Positions 34,085-43,342 of a stretch of 64,000 nucleotides of DNA are shown one piece after another. A program made the translations under genes and the position numbers. This DNA is from Paenibacillus sp. S150. Its GTDB lineage: Bacteria; Bacillota; Bacilli; Paenibacillales; Paenibacillaceae. Location: contig NZ_JACBYI010000030.1 of the NCBI RefSeq assembly GCF_019352175.1, positions 1-64,000 on the forward strand. The letters are read 5' to 3'. Below the pieces are notes generated by a model. That model worked only from the letters and a program-made list of their open reading frames with translations, was not told the origin of the DNA and ran no database searches. How positions within the stretch are numbered: position 1 is the stretch's first letter; every line of letters starts with the position of its first letter.

Positions 34085-35371
34085 TTATCTTTTGAGGTTG
34101 TAGAAGGATTTCAGGCCGTTGTATTGAGCCAATTCACCCAGTTCGTCTTCGATGCGAAGCAATTGGTTGTATTTAGCGATACGGTCTGTACGGGAAGGGG
34201 CACCTGTTTTGATCTGGCCGGCATTGGTAGCCACGGCGATATCAGCGATTGTGCTGTCTTCGGATTCACCGGAACGGTGGGAGATAACTGCAGTGTAGCC
34301 TGCGCGTTTTGCCATTTCGATGGCGTCGAAGGTTTCAGTCAAAGTACCGATTTGGTTAACTTTGATCAGGATGGAGTTACCGATACCTTCTTCGATCCCT
34401 TTGTTCAGGCGCTCAGTGTTGGTTACGAACAGATCGTCGCCAACGAGCTGGATTCTGTTGCCCAATTTTTCGGTAAGCAGCTTCCAGCCTTCCCAGTCAT
34501 CCTCGGAGCAGCCGTCTTCGATGGTGATGATTGGGTATTTGTCCGCCCAAGAAGTAAGCAGGTCAACGAATTCAGCTGGAGTGAAGGATTTGCCTTCGCC
34601 TTCCAGATGGTATTTGCCGTCTTTGAAGAACTCGGTGCTCGCAACGTCCATGCCCAGGAATACGTCAACGCCCGGTTTGTAGCCGGCCTTTTCGATAGCT
34701 TCCATGATGGAGGACAACGCATCTTCGTTGGACGTGAAGTTAGGAGCGAAGCCGCCTTCATCGCCGACTGCTGTGTTCAGGCCTTTGCCTTTAAGTACGG
34801 ATTTCAGGGCATGGAAGATTTCAGCGCCTGTACGCAGAGCTTCTTTGAAGCTAGGTGCGCCAACCGGCAGAACCATGAACTCCTGTACGTCAACGTTGTT
34901 GTCGGCATGTGCGCCGCCGTTGACGATGTTCATCATTGGAACTGGAAGCTGCTTAGCGTTGAATCCGCCCAGATATACATACAAAGGCACATCCAGTGCA
35001 GCTGCCGCAGCGCGGGCTACAGCCATGGACACAGCCAGGATCGCATTAGCGCCAAGCTTGCCTTTGTTGTGCGTGCCATCCAGAGTAATCATCAGCTTGT
35101 CGATGCCCAGTTGGTCAAGAGCGTCCATACCGATAACTTCCGGAGCGATAATTTCATTTACGTTCTCAACAGCTTTCAGAACGCCTTTGCCCAGGTAGCG
35201 GTTCTTGTCTTCGTCACGAAGCTCTACAGCTTCATGAGCGCCGGTGGAAGCGCCGGAAGGAACGATAGCGCGGCCTTTTGCGCCGGATTCCAGATAAACA
35301 TCAACCTCTACCGTTGGGTTACCGCGGGAATCAAGGACTTCGCGTGCATATACATCAGAAATAATAGTCAT
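34085..35371 (-). CDS. eno: Enolase
   Basis: 428 residues; interconverts 2-phosphoglycerate and phosphoenolpyruvate in the cytoplasm. N-terminal ARE(V)LDSRGNPTVEVDV, the metal-binding region and the C-terminal SHRSGESEDSTIADIAVA signature are all intact and the length is normal. AAAAGGAG precedes the ATG. It is the last gene of the cggR-gap-pgk-tpiA-gpmI-eno operon, 47 bases after gpmI and just before the operon terminator. Confidence 0.97.
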   Translation of the reverse strand: MTIISDVYAREVLDSRGNPTVEVDVYLESGAKGRAIVPSGASTGAHEAVELRDEDKNRYLGKGVLKAVENVNEIIAPEVIGMDALDQLGIDKLMITLDGTHNKGKLGANAILAVSMAVARAAAAALDVPLYVYLGGFNAKQLPVPMMNIVNGGAHADNNVDVQEFMVLPVGAPSFKEALRTGAEIFHALKSVLKGKGLNTAVGDEGGFAPNFTSNEDALSSIMEAIEKAGYKPGVDVFLGMDVASTEFFKDGKYHLEGEGKSFTPAEFVDLLTSWADKYPIITIEDGCSEDDWEGWKLLTEKLGNRIQLVGDDLFVTNTERLNKGIEEGIGNSILIKVNQIGTLTETFDAIEMAKRAGYTAVISHRSGESEDSTIADIAVATNAGQIKTGAPSRTDRIAKYNQLLRIEDELGELAQYNGLKSFYNLKR

Positions 35372-35418
35372 GTAAGTTAATCTCCTTTTAACATGGGTTA
35401 TAGTCTTGCGGGTATTGC

Positions 35419-36963
35419 CTATTTGCGGCTGGCAATCATGGATTGTCCGGTCATTTCCGCAGGCTGCGGAAGTCCCATCAGATCCAGAATGGTCGGTGCC
35501 ACATCTGCGAGAATACCGGCTTCGCGCAGTACAACATTCTCAGTCGTTACAATGAAAGGAACCGGGTTGGTGGTATGCGCCGTGAACGGACGTCCGTTCT
35601 CGTCGAACACCATGTCCGCATTGCCATGGTCGGCAATGATGATCGCAACGCCGCCTTTGGCTACGACTGCATCCACAACCTTGCCCACACACTCATCCGT
35701 AACTTCTACAGCCTTAATGGTTGGCTCCAGCATGCCGGAGTGTCCTACCATGTCAGGGTTCGCGAAGTTCAGGATAATGGCATCCTGTCTGTCTGCTTCG
35801 ATTTCCGCTACGCAGGCCGCCGCCACTTCGTATGCGCTCATCTCAGGCTTAAGATCATAGGTTGCCACTTTTGGGGAGTTGATCAGGATACGGGTTTCAC
35901 CGGGAAGCTCTTCATCGCGGCCGCCGCTGAAGAAGAAGGTTACGTGCGGGTACTTTTCAGTTTCCGCGATGCGAAGCTGCTTCTTGTTCTGCTGTACAAG
36001 CACTTCACCCAGCGTATTGTCCAGGTTCTTCGGCGAATACGCCACGTAGCCTTGCACCGTCTCGCTGAAGGTAGTCAAGCATACGAAATGCAGGTTTTCC
36101 GGGAACAGCGGCCCCCGGTCGAAGCCGCGGAAATCCGAGTTCGTGAATACCTGGGACAGCTGAATGGCACGGTCCGGGCGGAAGTTGAGGAATACGACGG
36201 AATCGCCGCTCTCTACTGTCGCTGTCGGCTTGCCTTCGCTGTCCACAATGACGCTAGGCTCAACAAACTCATCGTACACAGAATTCTGGTAAGAGCCTGT
36301 GATCGCCAGCAGCGCATCGGTATACTGCGGGCCTTCGCCATAAACCATAGCGCGGTAAGCCTTCTCTACACGTTCCCACCGTTTGTCGCGGTCCATCGCG
36401 AAATAGCGTCCGGATACCGTAGCAATCTTGCCCACGCCTACTTCCTCAATCTTGGCGATCAGCTCCTGAACGAACTTCTGTCCGCTGTCAGGAGGTACAT
36501 CGCGGCCATCCATGAAAGCATGGATATACACTTCGTGCATATCTTCCTTCTTGGCGAGATCAAGCATAGCAAACAGGTGGTTGATATGGCTATGTACCCC
36601 CCCGTCGGATACCAGCGCATACAGGTGAAGCTTTTTGCCGGTTGACTTTGCATTTCTTACAGCAGCAACCAGCGTTTCGTTCTCAAAGAATTCCCCGTCA
36701 CGGATCGATTTGTCGATACGGGTCAGGTCCTGATATACGATCCTGCCGGCGCCGATGTTAAGGTGACCCACTTCGGAGTTGCCCATCTGGCCTTCCGGCA
36801 GTCCCACAGCTTCGCCGCAGGCGGTAAGCGTGGTGTTCGGATATTGTTTCAGGTAACGGTCATAGTTCGGCTTGTTGGCTTGGGCAACAGCATTGCCTTC
36901 AGCCGTATTGCGCAGACCGAAACCATCCATGATGATCAAAGCAACGGGTTTTGGTGCTGACAT
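35419..36963 (-). CDS. gpmI: 2,3-bisphosphoglycerate-independent phosphoglycerate mutase
   Basis: 514 residues; a manganese enzyme interconverting 3- and 2-phosphoglycerate. It begins VALIIMDGFGLR with the first metal ligand. The phosphorylated serine lies in GQMGNSEVGHLNIGAGR (about residue 62), and the C-terminal metal site is IADHGNADMV. It starts two bases after the tpiA stop codon, and its ribosome site GAGGGGG overlaps the tpiA end, which implies translational coupling. Confidence 0.97.
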   Translation of the reverse strand: MSAPKPVALIIMDGFGLRNTAEGNAVAQANKPNYDRYLKQYPNTTLTACGEAVGLPEGQMGNSEVGHLNIGAGRIVYQDLTRIDKSIRDGEFFENETLVAAVRNAKSTGKKLHLYALVSDGGVHSHINHLFAMLDLAKKEDMHEVYIHAFMDGRDVPPDSGQKFVQELIAKIEEVGVGKIATVSGRYFAMDRDKRWERVEKAYRAMVYGEGPQYTDALLAITGSYQNSVYDEFVEPSVIVDSEGKPTATVESGDSVVFLNFRPDRAIQLSQVFTNSDFRGFDRGPLFPENLHFVCLTTFSETVQGYVAYSPKNLDNTLGEVLVQQNKKQLRIAETEKYPHVTFFFSGGRDEELPGETRILINSPKVATYDLKPEMSAYEVAAACVAEIEADRQDAIILNFANPDMVGHSGMLEPTIKAVEVTDECVGKVVDAVVAKGGVAIIIADHGNADMVFDENGRPFTAHTTNPVPFIVTTENVVLREAGILADVAPTILDLMGLPQPAEMTGQSMIASRK

Positions 36964-36965
36964 CC

Positions 36966-37721
36966 TTACTTCGCCCCCTCAACCAATGAAACGAAGGAAG
37001 CAGGCTGCAGGCTGGCACCGCCGACAAGAGCGCCGTCGATGTCGCTTTGACTCATGTACTCCGTTACATTCTCAGGCTTCACGCTGCCGCCGTATTGAAT
37101 TCGCACAGCTTCGGCGGTCGCTTCATCGTACAGATCTTTTACAAGGCTGCGGATGTAGGCGATCACTTCATTGGCATCCTGGGAAGTAGAGGACTTGCCT
37201 GTGCCGATAGCCCAGATAGGCTCATAGGCGATAACAACACTTGCAGCCTGTTCAGCGCTAAGGCCGGCAAATGCGCCTTCGGTTTGAACTTTGCATACGT
37301 CCTTGGTCTGGCCGGCTTCGCGCTCTTCAAGTTTTTCGCCTACACAGACAATTGGAGTGATGCCGTGGCGGAATGCCGCATGCATCTTCTTGTTCACGAT
37401 TTCGTCCGTTTCGCCAAAATATGCACGGCGTTCGGAGTGGCCGATGATCACATAATCTACGCCAAGGTCCTTCAGCATTACGCCGCTGATCTCGCCTGTG
37501 TAGGCTCCGTTATCTTCAAAGTGCAGGTTCTGTGCGCCAATCTTGATGCTGGTGCCTTTTGCCGCTGCAACCAGTGCAGGCAGGTTGGTGAACGGTGCGC
37601 AGATTACTGTTTCTACGCCTTCCACTTCAGCCTGGCCTTTGACTTCAGCGATAAAGCCTTCCGCTTCGGGAACCGTCTTGAACATCTTCCAGTTCCCCGC
37701 GATAATAGGTGTTCTGCTCAT
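36966..37721 (-). CDS. tpiA: Triosephosphate isomerase
   Basis: 251 residues; interconverts dihydroxyacetone phosphate and glyceraldehyde 3-phosphate. GNWKMFK holds the substrate lysine, IIGHSERR the electrophilic histidine and AYEPIWAIGTGKS the catalytic glutamate and mobile loop. AAGGAGG precedes the ATG. Its spacing to pgk and gpmI is short, consistent with one transcript. Confidence 0.97.
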   Translation of the reverse strand: MSRTPIIAGNWKMFKTVPEAEGFIAEVKGQAEVEGVETVICAPFTNLPALVAAAKGTSIKIGAQNLHFEDNGAYTGEISGVMLKDLGVDYVIIGHSERRAYFGETDEIVNKKMHAAFRHGITPIVCVGEKLEEREAGQTKDVCKVQTEGAFAGLSAEQAASVVIAYEPIWAIGTGKSSTSQDANEVIAYIRSLVKDLYDEATAEAVRIQYGGSVKPENVTEYMSQSDIDGALVGGASLQPASFVSLVEGAK

Positions 37722-37754
37722 AGTAATGGATTGCCTCCTTCTACCTTCTACGTC

Positions 37755-38936
37755 TTACTTGTCGTTCAGTGCTTCTACGCCAGGAAGAGCCTTGCCTTCC
37801 ATGAACTCGAGTGATGCGCCGCCGCCGGTGGAGATGTGGTCCATTTGGTCAGCCAGGTGGAATTTCTCTGCTGCAGCTGCGGAATCTCCGCCGCCGATTA
37901 CAGTATAGCCTTCGGTTGTTGCACAAGCCTGGGCTACAGCCTTGGTACCTTCGGCAAAGATGTCGATTTCGAACACGCCCATAGGTCCGTTCCAAACTAC
38001 CAGCTTGGAGTTTTTAATGATATCAGCATAAAGCTCACGGGTTTTAGGACCGATATCAAGCCCTTGCCAGCCGGCAGGAATTTCGTTCACGTCAACAATC
38101 TTGGTGTTGGCATCTGCGCCGAACTTGTCGGCAATCACAACGTCTACCGGAAGCAGGAAGTTTTTGCCGAGTGCCTTGGCCTTCTCGATAAATCCAAGAG
38201 CAGCATCGATTTTGTCGTTGTCTACAAGGGATTCGCCGATTTCGAAGCCTTGAGCTTTGGTGAAGGTGTAGGAAAGGCCGCCGCCGATCAGAACATTGTC
38301 AGCCAGAGTCAGCAGGTTATCGATAACATCGATTTTGTCCTTAACCTTGGAACCGCCGATGATGGCAGTGAAAGGACGCTCAGGGTTCGACAAAGCTTTG
38401 CCCAGTACGGACAATTCCTTCTCCATCAGAAGACCGGATACCGCCGGCAGGAAATGGGCGATGCCCTCTGTCGAAGCATGTGCACGGTGAGCCGCGCCGA
38501 ACGCGTCATTGACGAACAGGTCAGCCAGTTCGGCGAACTGCTTAGCCAGCTCAGGATCGTTCTTTTCTTCGCCCGGATAGAAACGGACATTCTCAAGCAC
38601 AAGCACATCGCCGTCGTTCAGTTCAGCAATTTGTGCTTTTACCGCTTCGCCGACAGCTTCGTCAGCTTTGGCTACCGGTTTGCCGAGCAGCTCGGACAGA
38701 CGCACAGCAGCTGTTGTTAAACGCATGGAATCGACGAATTGGCCTTTAGGACGGCCCATGTGACTGGCCAGAATGACCTTTGCACCGTTCTCAATCAGGT
38801 ATTTAATTGTTGGAAGGGTTTCGCGGATACGGGTATCATCGGTGATCTTGCCGTCTTCCACTGGCACGTTGAAATCCACACGCACAAATACGCGTTTGCC
38901 TTTTACTTCTACATCACGGACACTTTTTTTGTTCAT
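37755..38936 (-). CDS. pgk: Phosphoglycerate kinase
   Basis: 393 residues; makes ATP from 1,3-bisphosphoglycerate. The substrate-binding RVDFNVP and HMGRPKG near the N-terminus and the nucleotide-binding GGGDSAAAAEKF near the C-terminus are intact. I chose ATG 38936 (MNKKSVRDVEVKGKRV) behind GGAGG. The longer frame starts at a TTG upstream of that ribosome site. A strong hairpin separates it from gap. Confidence 0.95.
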   Translation of the reverse strand: MNKKSVRDVEVKGKRVFVRVDFNVPVEDGKITDDTRIRETLPTIKYLIENGAKVILASHMGRPKGQFVDSMRLTTAAVRLSELLGKPVAKADEAVGEAVKAQIAELNDGDVLVLENVRFYPGEEKNDPELAKQFAELADLFVNDAFGAAHRAHASTEGIAHFLPAVSGLLMEKELSVLGKALSNPERPFTAIIGGSKVKDKIDVIDNLLTLADNVLIGGGLSYTFTKAQGFEIGESLVDNDKIDAALGFIEKAKALGKNFLLPVDVVIADKFGADANTKIVDVNEIPAGWQGLDIGPKTRELYADIIKNSKLVVWNGPMGVFEIDIFAEGTKAVAQACATTEGYTVIGGGDSAAAAEKFHLADQMDHISTGGGASLEFMEGKALPGVEALNDK

Positions 38937-38988
38937 GATTAACATTTCCTCCACACCCAAAATTGGTCATTCACGAATCCATTTAGAA

Positions 38989-39021
38989 AGAGCGGAAACA
39001 AGGAACTTCTGTTTCCGCTCT
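38989..39021 (-). other. Hairpin between gap and pgk
   Basis: AGAGCGGAAAC / GTTTCCGCTCT with an 11-base loop, followed on the minus strand by TTCTAAATGG. The stem is strong and the U-tract weak. This suggests partial termination or an RNA-stability element that raises gap mRNA over the distal genes. Confidence 0.6.
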
Positions 39022-39048
39022 ATAGATGCTGCTTATGTGAAATCGATA

Positions 39049-40059
39049 TTATTGAGCAAGCTTAGCGAAGTGTTCCAAAGTGCGGACAAGCTGTGCAGTG
39101 TAGGACATTTCATTGTCGTACCAAGCAACGGTTTTAACCAGTTGTTTGTCGCCGACAGTCAGTACTTTGGTCTGCGTAGCATCGAACAGGGAACCGAAAG
39201 TCATTCCCTTGATGTCGGAAGATACGATTTCATCTTCAGTGTAGCCGTAAGTTTCCGGATCGGAGGCAGCCTTCATAGCTGCGTTCAGTTCTTCAACAGT
39301 AACGTTCTTCTCAAGAACAGTAACCAGCTCAGTCAGGGAACCGGTAGCTACAGGCACACGTTGAGCCGCGCCGTCGAGCTTGCCTTTCAGTTCCGGAATT
39401 ACCAGGCCGATAGCCTTGGCAGCACCGGTAGTGTTAGGGATGATGTTCTCGGCAGCAGCGCGGGCGCGTCTGAAGTCGCCTTTAGCGTGTGGAGCATCAA
39501 GTGTGTTCTGGTCGCCGGTGTAAGCGTGGATTGTAGTCATCAGGCCTTCAACGATTCCGAACTTGTCGTTCAGAACTTTTGCCATTGGAGCCAGACAGTT
39601 GGTTGTGCAAGAGGCGCCGGAAATTACTGTTTCAGTACCATCCAGGATGTCATGGTTAACGTTGTAAACAACAGTTTTCATGTCGCCGGTAGCCGGAGCG
39701 GAGATTACTACTTTTTTGGCTCCGCCTTTCAGGTGCTTCTCAGCCGCTTCTTTAGTTGTGAAGAAGCCTGTGCATTCCAGAACGATGTCAACGCCGAGGT
39801 CGCCCCAAGGCAGTTCTTCCGGATTGCGGTTCGCCAGAACCTTAACTTCTTTGCCGTTCACTTTGAAGAAGCCGTCATGTACTTCAACGTCCCCTTGGAA
39901 TTTACCTTGGGTTGTATCATATTTAAGCAAATGAGCAAGCATCTTAGCGTCAGTCAAGTCGTTGATGGCTACCACTTCGATACCTTCTACATTTTGAATA
40001 CGGCGGAATGCAAGGCGTCCAATACGTCCAAAACCGTTAATACCAACTTTTACACTCAT
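39049..40059 (-). CDS. gap: Glyceraldehyde-3-phosphate dehydrogenase
   Basis: 336 residues; NAD-dependent glycolytic form by position next to cggR. INGFGRIGRLAFR is the nucleotide fold, and SGASCTTNCLAP holds the catalytic cysteine. AGGAGG precedes the ATG. It is the second gene of the glycolytic operon. Confidence 0.97.
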   Translation of the reverse strand: MSVKVGINGFGRIGRLAFRRIQNVEGIEVVAINDLTDAKMLAHLLKYDTTQGKFQGDVEVHDGFFKVNGKEVKVLANRNPEELPWGDLGVDIVLECTGFFTTKEAAEKHLKGGAKKVVISAPATGDMKTVVYNVNHDILDGTETVISGASCTTNCLAPMAKVLNDKFGIVEGLMTTIHAYTGDQNTLDAPHAKGDFRRARAAAENIIPNTTGAAKAIGLVIPELKGKLDGAAQRVPVATGSLTELVTVLEKNVTVEELNAAMKAASDPETYGYTEDEIVSSDIKGMTFGSLFDATQTKVLTVGDKQLVKTVAWYDNEMSYTAQLVRTLEHFAKLAQ

Positions 40060-40175
40060 TGAATAGTTCCTCCTAGATTTCGTTTTATTTATTCAAGACA
40101 GGCCGTTAAGCTTGTCAAGACAACAATGTTAAGTATAATGCATAATAACTTTGCTTGCTCCCTATATTGTGGAAT

Positions 40176-41228
40176 CTATAGGACTGTCTGGAGCTGATTG
40201 TCGATTTCTTTGCCGATTTCGACAGCCGCCGCCTCATCGGTAACAAGTATATCCTCTTGCCCGAACCGCAGCATGGCATGGATGGCTTTGGCCTTGCGTC
40301 TGCCTCCGGCAATACCGATAACCACTTCGGTGCGGATAATATCCTCCAGGCGGAGTCCCATCGTCAGCATGGTATGAACAACCTGGCCCTCTTCATTAAA
40401 ATAATAGCCGAACGATTCGGCAACCGCTCCTTCTCCCTGGATTTCCGAGACTGTCGCCTCATCCAGCTTGCGGCGGCGGGTCATTTCAATGGCATCGCCA
40501 ATGCCGTGCACAATAACGCGCGATCTGCGGATGATCTGTACGATCTCGCCAATGTTTGCGTCAAGCGCAAGCGACTGGTAAGCATCTTCACTGAGTAAAT
40601 CAGGTACATGCAGCAGGCGGTAATTGGCTCCGATCCGTTTGGCCATCTTTGATGCAATAGTGTTGGCCTGAATCTCCATGCTCTCCCCCAGCCCTCCGCG
40701 CGCCGGAACAACCCAAGCGTTCTTATAGGAAGGGGACAACGGCGGTGTGAGCTGATCAGCCATTTCAGCAAGCGTTGAACCGCCGGTAACGGCAATGGTA
40801 TCATCGGAACGCAGTACACCAAGCAAAGCTTTGGCGCCTGCGCGCCCCAGCTCACGCTTCGTGAACGGCGAGGTCTCGCAATCACCGGGCACAACAATAA
40901 CTTTGTTCAGACCATACGTTGTACGAATTTTCTCTTCCAGTTCATCCAGGCCGAACAGGCTCTTGGCGATCGGCTCCAGCAGGTCAAGCAGTCTGCGCCC
41001 GGCATCGCTTACGCGCATGCCTACGCTCTCGATCTCAATGAGCCCTTGCGATTTCAGAAGATCCGTCTCGGCGCGCAGCACCCGCTCGGTCATATCCAGC
41101 GAAGCGGCCAGCGTTCTGCGCCCAATAATGTCGGACAGCATGATCTGATGTAGAATCGTGTAACGTCTCTTAAGGGTTTCCATGAGATCAGGCAGAAGCT
41201 GCTTTTGGATTTCTAATAAATTGCGCAT
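40176..41228 (-). CDS. cggR: Central glycolytic genes regulator CggR
   Basis: A 350-residue SorC-family repressor. The N-terminal HTH includes RRTLAASLDMTERVLRAETDLLKSQGLI. The effector domain is related to sugar isomerases and binds fructose-1,6-bisphosphate (family knowledge). I chose ATG 41228 (MRNLLEIQKQLL), preceded by CAGGAGTG; the longer frame has no ribosome site. It heads the operon it represses, with a matching operator 47-82 bases upstream. Confidence 0.93.
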   Translation of the reverse strand: MRNLLEIQKQLLPDLMETLKRRYTILHQIMLSDIIGRRTLAASLDMTERVLRAETDLLKSQGLIEIESVGMRVSDAGRRLLDLLEPIAKSLFGLDELEEKIRTTYGLNKVIVVPGDCETSPFTKRELGRAGAKALLGVLRSDDTIAVTGGSTLAEMADQLTPPLSPSYKNAWVVPARGGLGESMEIQANTIASKMAKRIGANYRLLHVPDLLSEDAYQSLALDANIGEIVQIIRRSRVIVHGIGDAIEMTRRRKLDEATVSEIQGEGAVAESFGYYFNEEGQVVHTMLTMGLRLEDIIRTEVVIGIAGGRRKAKAIHAMLRFGQEDILVTDEAAAVEIGKEIDNQLQTVL

Positions 41229-41274
41229 GCTTTCACTCCTGCAACTTCGTCTTCCTCTTATTCCCTTGTTCATG

Positions 41275-41310
41275 GTCTCAAAACGTCCCGGGTTAACTTT
41301 TTAAGTCCCA
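41275..41310 (-). promoter_or_regulatory. CggR operator
   Basis: On the minus strand TGGGAC-N6-AGTT-N4-CGGGAC-N6-AGAC reproduces the spacing of the Bacillus subtilis CggR operator (CGGGAC-N6-TGTC repeated with a four-base gap). The second halves deviate in one or two bases. It lies between the promoter and cggR. Confidence 0.75.
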
Positions 41311-41315
41311 CCCAT

Positions 41316-41344
41316 ATTCTACCCAAATATTACGCGAAGTGCAA
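41316..41344 (-). promoter_or_regulatory. Promoter of the glycolytic operon
   Basis: TTGCAC (41344-41339) and TAGAAT (41321-41316) with 17 bases between. It is immediately upstream of the CggR operator. Confidence 0.7.
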
Positions 41345-41585
41345 GTCTTCCGAGAGTATAATTCTCAACCTCTTTTCATCTTATACATCTGCTGCGTCAT
41401 GGAAAGTGCTGAAAGTCCCGCAATCCGCTCCTAAAAATCCGGCAAGCGGTAAAGGCGCCTTCGTCCATTAAAAAAGCTTGTACATCCTAAACATTGCTAA
41501 TAGCTTTCAAGTGTCCGTTTCAGCTAGAATTCCCTAAATGAGAACAGGGCAAAGAAATCAAGAAAACAGTATGAGTATTAGATTG

Positions 41586-41612
41586 CAATTGAGCTATAAA
41601 TAGTATATAATA
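41586..41612 (+). promoter_or_regulatory. Promoter of the tRNA-Arg gene
   Basis: TTGCAA and TATAAT with a 17-base spacer, ending about 10-15 bases before the tRNA. The 41345-41585 stretch shows no gene. Confidence 0.55.
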
Positions 41613-41621
41613 ATTTCTGTT

Positions 41622-41696
41622 GCGCCCGTGGTCCAATGGATATGACGTAGGCCTCCGAAGCCTGAGATCCAAGTTCGATTCTTGGCGGGCGCGCCA
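41622..41696 (+). tRNA. tRNA-Arg (anticodon CCG)
   Basis: GCGCCCG pairs with CGGGCGC as the acceptor stem, followed by G and an encoded CCA. The anticodon stem TAGGC/GCCTG encloses CTCCGAA, so the anticodon is CCG, reading the arginine codon CGG. GTTCGATTC is the T-loop. Confidence 0.93.
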
Positions 41697-41748
41697 TTAT
41701 TTTCACTTTTGAACATAATTTAGCAGCCGTTATTTATAGTATTTAACC

Positions 41749-41775
41749 AAAGAGCCACTTGCCGGCTCTTTTTTT
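41749..41775 (+). terminator. Terminator after tRNA-Arg
   Basis: AAGAGCC / GGCTCTT hairpin followed by T residues, 52 bases after the tRNA. Confidence 0.8.
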
Positions 41776-41785
41776 ATAAACTAAG

Positions 41786-41825
41786 TTTGACTTTCTTTGA
41801 CTTTTTGTTTGAATTTGTTTATCAT
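41786..41825 (+). promoter_or_regulatory. clpP promoter overlapped by a CtsR operator
   Basis: TTTGACTTTCTTTGACT (41786-41802) is the exact inverse of AGTCAAAGAAAGTCAAA, the CtsR heptad repeat consensus. Its right half is the -35 box TTGACT, with TATCAT 17 bases on (41820-41825). Heat-shock derepression by CtsR is therefore expected. Confidence 0.85.
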
Positions 41826-41890
41826 GTGGTTAATACGGTAACAGTAAAAAATGAACACATTCGAAGAACCAATTCAAGGAGGTTTTCCAC

Positions 41891-42487
41891 GTGAGTTATA
41901 TTCCTATGGTAGTAGAACAGAGCAACCGCGGTGAGCGCGCTTATGACATCTATTCCCGCCTGCTGAAGGACCGCATCATTTTCCTCGGAACGGAGGTTAA
42001 TGACGTGGTTGCCAATTCCATCATTGCCCAAATGCTGTTCCTGGCTGCCGAGGATCCGGAGAAGGATATTCACCTGTATGTGAACAGCCCTGGCGGTTCC
42101 ATCACAGCGGGTATGGCTATATTTGATACAATGCAGTACATTAAACCGGATGTTTCCACCATCTGCGTGGGCATGGCCGCTTCCATGGGAGCATTCCTGC
42201 TGAACGCCGGCGCCAAAGGCAAACGCTTTGCGCTGCCGAACAGTGAAATCATGATTCACCAGCCGCTGGGCGGTGCTCAAGGACAGGCCACGGATATTGA
42301 AATCCGCGCCCGCCGCATCCTGAAGCTGCGCGACAAGCTGAACCGCATTCTCTCCGAACGCACCGGCCAGCCGCTGGAGCGCATTGAGAAGGATACGGAC
42401 CGCGACTACTTCATGAGCGCTGCCGATGCAGCTGAATATGGCATTGTCGATAAGGTTATCGAGAAGACGCTTCCGGCAGGCGTATAA
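41891..42487 (+). CDS. clpP: ATP-dependent Clp protease proteolytic subunit
   Basis: A 198-residue serine peptidase forming the barrel that degrades proteins fed in by ClpX or ClpC. MAASMGAFLL carries catalytic Ser98, MIHQPLGG the histidine and RDYFMSAADAAEYGIVD the aspartate. AAGGAGG precedes a GTG/ATG start region; translation begins at GTG 41891 (MSYIPMVVEQ). It is a single gene between a CtsR-controlled promoter and its own terminator. Confidence 0.97.
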   Translation: MSYIPMVVEQSNRGERAYDIYSRLLKDRIIFLGTEVNDVVANSIIAQMLFLAAEDPEKDIHLYVNSPGGSITAGMAIFDTMQYIKPDVSTICVGMAASMGAFLLNAGAKGKRFALPNSEIMIHQPLGGAQGQATDIEIRARRILKLRDKLNRILSERTGQPLERIEKDTDRDYFMSAADAAEYGIVDKVIEKTLPAGV

Positions 42488-42501
42488 TACAAGCTTTACA
42501 G

Positions 42502-42544
42502 AAAGAGGCTGCTATAGACCAATGGTCTATAACAGCCTCTTTTT
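42502..42544 (+). terminator. Terminator of clpP
   Basis: AAAGAGGCTG...TATAGACC / GGTCTATA...CAGCCTCTTTTTG hairpin, 14 bases after the clpP stop codon. Confidence 0.9.
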
Positions 42545-42571
42545 GTTGTGTGTACAGCAAGCAACCTTGTA

Positions 42572-43210
42572 TCATCCAAGCCGCCCGTAACCCAAAGCAT
42601 CCAGCTTTCCGGCGATTACACGGTAGCCTCTCCCGCTTGGATGCACATGGTCCAGTGACAGCAGCCCACGCTCATTGCCTGCAAATTCTTGATAGATGGA
42701 AGCAAACCCGCATACGCTGCTGCTGTAGCCCGCAGCGTAGCCATTGAACTGACGTACCCAGTCTGACGCTTCCGTTAACTGGGGATAGGGATTATACAGT
42801 CCAACAATCCGGATAATGTAGGCTTGACGGCTGCCGTTCTTCAGCTGGCGGAGCGAGCCCATAATATTACCGAAGTTTCTTTTACACTCACTGAGCGCCC
42901 GTTCCAGGGCAGGAGACAGGTCACCCGGACGAAGCGAAGCGGCTTTGGCCGCCTTGATCAGATCATTCCCGCCGATGGACAATGTAATGATCTCCGCATC
43001 CTTTATCGCTTGGCGGAACATGGCGTCTCTGCTCAGCCGCTGCTCCAGCGCAGCCGTAGTCAGTCCATTAATGCCAAGGTTCGCTGCGCCGATCGGCACA
43101 CGCAGACGCCCCTCAGCCAATCTGCGGTAGACCGGCACAAATCCGTTGCCCGGCAGAGCTCCGAACCCGGTCGTTAAGGAATCGCCGATGGCTGTGTACT
43201 GATAGCTCAT
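42572..43210 (-). CDS. SGNH/GDSL-type hydrolase
   Basis: 212 residues. Block I is YTAIGDSLTTGFGA (nucleophile serine), block III IGGNDL and block V DHVHPSGRGY with the Asp-x-x-His pair, so the active site is complete. No signal peptide is seen with the start chosen (ATG 43210, behind GGAGGGAAGG); the longer frame adds 30 unlikely residues. Such enzymes deacylate lipids, thioesters or polysaccharides; the substrate is not evident. Confidence 0.85.
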   Translation of the reverse strand: MSYQYTAIGDSLTTGFGALPGNGFVPVYRRLAEGRLRVPIGAANLGINGLTTAALEQRLSRDAMFRQAIKDAEIITLSIGGNDLIKAAKAASLRPGDLSPALERALSECKRNFGNIMGSLRQLKNGSRQAYIIRIVGLYNPYPQLTEASDWVRQFNGYAAGYSSSVCGFASIYQEFAGNERGLLSLDHVHPSGRGYRVIAGKLDALGYGRLG

Positions 43211-43342
43211 ATCCTTCCCTCCCCGCGTATAAGCTGGTTTCTCCTTTAGCTTATGAACGGAAGAGGCCCCAGGCAACGGAAAGGTGTCCATACACGGCAT
43301 TAGCGGAGCCGGCTGTTCCTTCCTCTTTTCAGAAGAAGTTAG

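Noticed and set aside
34124..35380. Long plus-strand frames opposite eno, gap, pgk and hisD
   Set aside because: They are antisense shadows of highly biased core genes, with no start signals and no family resemblance.
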